The position numbers and the translations under genes are program-made. From contig CANMQR010000032.1 in assembly GCA_947499925.1 (NCBI GenBank), forward strand, positions 1 to 6,846: DNA of 6,846 nt, given 5' to 3'. This document shows positions 6,636-6,846 of this stretch, one piece after another. The DNA is from Neisseriaceae bacterium. GTDB lineage: Bacteria > Pseudomonadota > Gammaproteobacteria > Burkholderiales > UBA11063. The number at the start of each line of letters is the position of its first letter. Positions within the stretch are counted from its first letter, which is position 1. The notes beneath the pieces were generated by a model. It was not told the origin of the DNA. It saw only the letters and a list, made by a program, of their open reading frames with translations, and ran no database searches.

Positions 6636-6686
6636 CGTCATCCCAGCAAGCATTCAACGTCATCCCAGCGCAGGCTGGGATCCATG
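6636..6686. repeat. Intergenic palindromic repeat: one half copy and one full copy
   Basis: The 12-mer CGTCATCCCAGC occurs at 6636-6647 and again at 6658-6669. The second copy continues into a hairpin with ATCCCAGC (6662-6669), loop GCAG (6670-6673) and GCTGGGAT (6674-6681), a perfect 8-bp GC-rich stem that stands out in this AT-rich DNA. The first copy lacks its right arm. Similar GTCATCCCAGC...GCTGGGATCC elements are common as dispersed intergenic repeats in proteobacteria. The position between converging genes suits such an element. It could help to end or stabilise transcripts from either side, though no T-run follows it. Confidence 0.75.
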
Positions 6687-6688
6687 CC

Positions 6689-6846
6689 CTAAACTCCAAA
6701 TACGAAGACAACTTCTTGCTTATTAATATCAGGCAGTTTAGATAAATCATTCCACTTCTTGATGGTGTGGCTTATTACTTTTTGTTCGCTATTCATAAGG
6801 TTTATCGCCAAACTCAAAATGAAATTACTGGGTAATTCATGTACTA
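6689..6846 (-). CDS. C-terminal end of an unrecognised minus-strand protein (5' end outside the window)
   Basis: Read on the minus strand, a frame is open from the right edge to a TAG at 6691-6689, giving 51 residues that end VVFVFGV. Visible parts are a hydrophobic stretch (FILSLAINLM), a polar and basic helix-like stretch (SEQKVISHTIKKWNDLSK) and a closing beta-like strand. I do not recognise the family. The frame stays open to the edge, its composition is protein-like, and its stop lies just 2 bases beyond the palindromic repeat, which fits a convergent gene. A chance open frame of this length is quite possible in AT-rich DNA, so confidence is modest. Confidence 0.4.
   Translation of the reverse strand, partial: VHELPSNFILSLAINLMNSEQKVISHTIKKWNDLSKLPDINKQEVVFVFGV

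Noticed and set aside
6465..6653. 62-codon open frame on the minus strand spanning the iaaA end and part of the repeat
   Set aside because: Most of it is antisense to the conserved end of iaaA, its translation is low-complexity and unlike any family I know, and no ribosome binding site is evident.
6636..6669. CRISPR array
   Set aside because: There are only one and a half copies of a palindromic element, one incomplete, with no regular spacer series and no cas genes; a dispersed intergenic repeat explains it.

Overview
This is an AT-rich bacterial window, almost fully coding. Five complete genes lie head to tail on the + strand, separated by gaps of only 6 to 26 bases, and a partial gene enters from each edge. 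The gene types (CGFS monothiol glutaredoxin, bifunctional NAD(P)HX repair enzyme, cyanophycin-synthetase-like ligase, cyanophycinase, isoaspartyl peptidase), the AT-rich codon use and a GTCATCCCAGC-type palindromic repeat fit a low-GC proteobacterium. From memory, Francisella and its relatives carry cyanophycin-type genes, so that group is a reasonable guess. Nothing in the window fixes the genus.

Layout: 3-119 is the C-terminal end of an upstream gene, tentatively a PPi-dependent phosphofructokinase. 142-450 is grxD. 457-1944 is nnrDE (YjeF type), with epimerase and dehydratase in one chain. 1968-4886 is a 972-residue protein with two Mur-ligase modules. 4913-5731 is cyanophycinase (cphB). 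5753-6616 is a plant-type isoaspartyl peptidase/asparaginase (iaaA). 6617-6688 is non-coding and holds a small hairpin, a half copy and a full copy of a palindromic repeat. 6689-6846 is the C-terminal end of an unrecognised minus-strand gene that converges on the cluster.

The last three complete genes form a make-and-degrade set for a beta-aspartyl-linked peptide. The ligase would build it, CphB would cut it into isodipeptides, and IaaA would split those into amino acids. The synthetase is not a normal CphA, however. It has no ATP-grasp domain, the half of CphA that extends the poly-Asp backbone. It carries two Mur-type ligase modules joined through a segment resembling the CphA N-terminal domain. 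The first module also has Arg instead of the P-loop Lys (GTNGRTT), while the second keeps Lys (GTNGKTT). The product may therefore not be ordinary cyanophycin. This is the most interesting signal in the window. GrxD and NnrDE are housekeeping genes that probably share the transcript without sharing the pathway.
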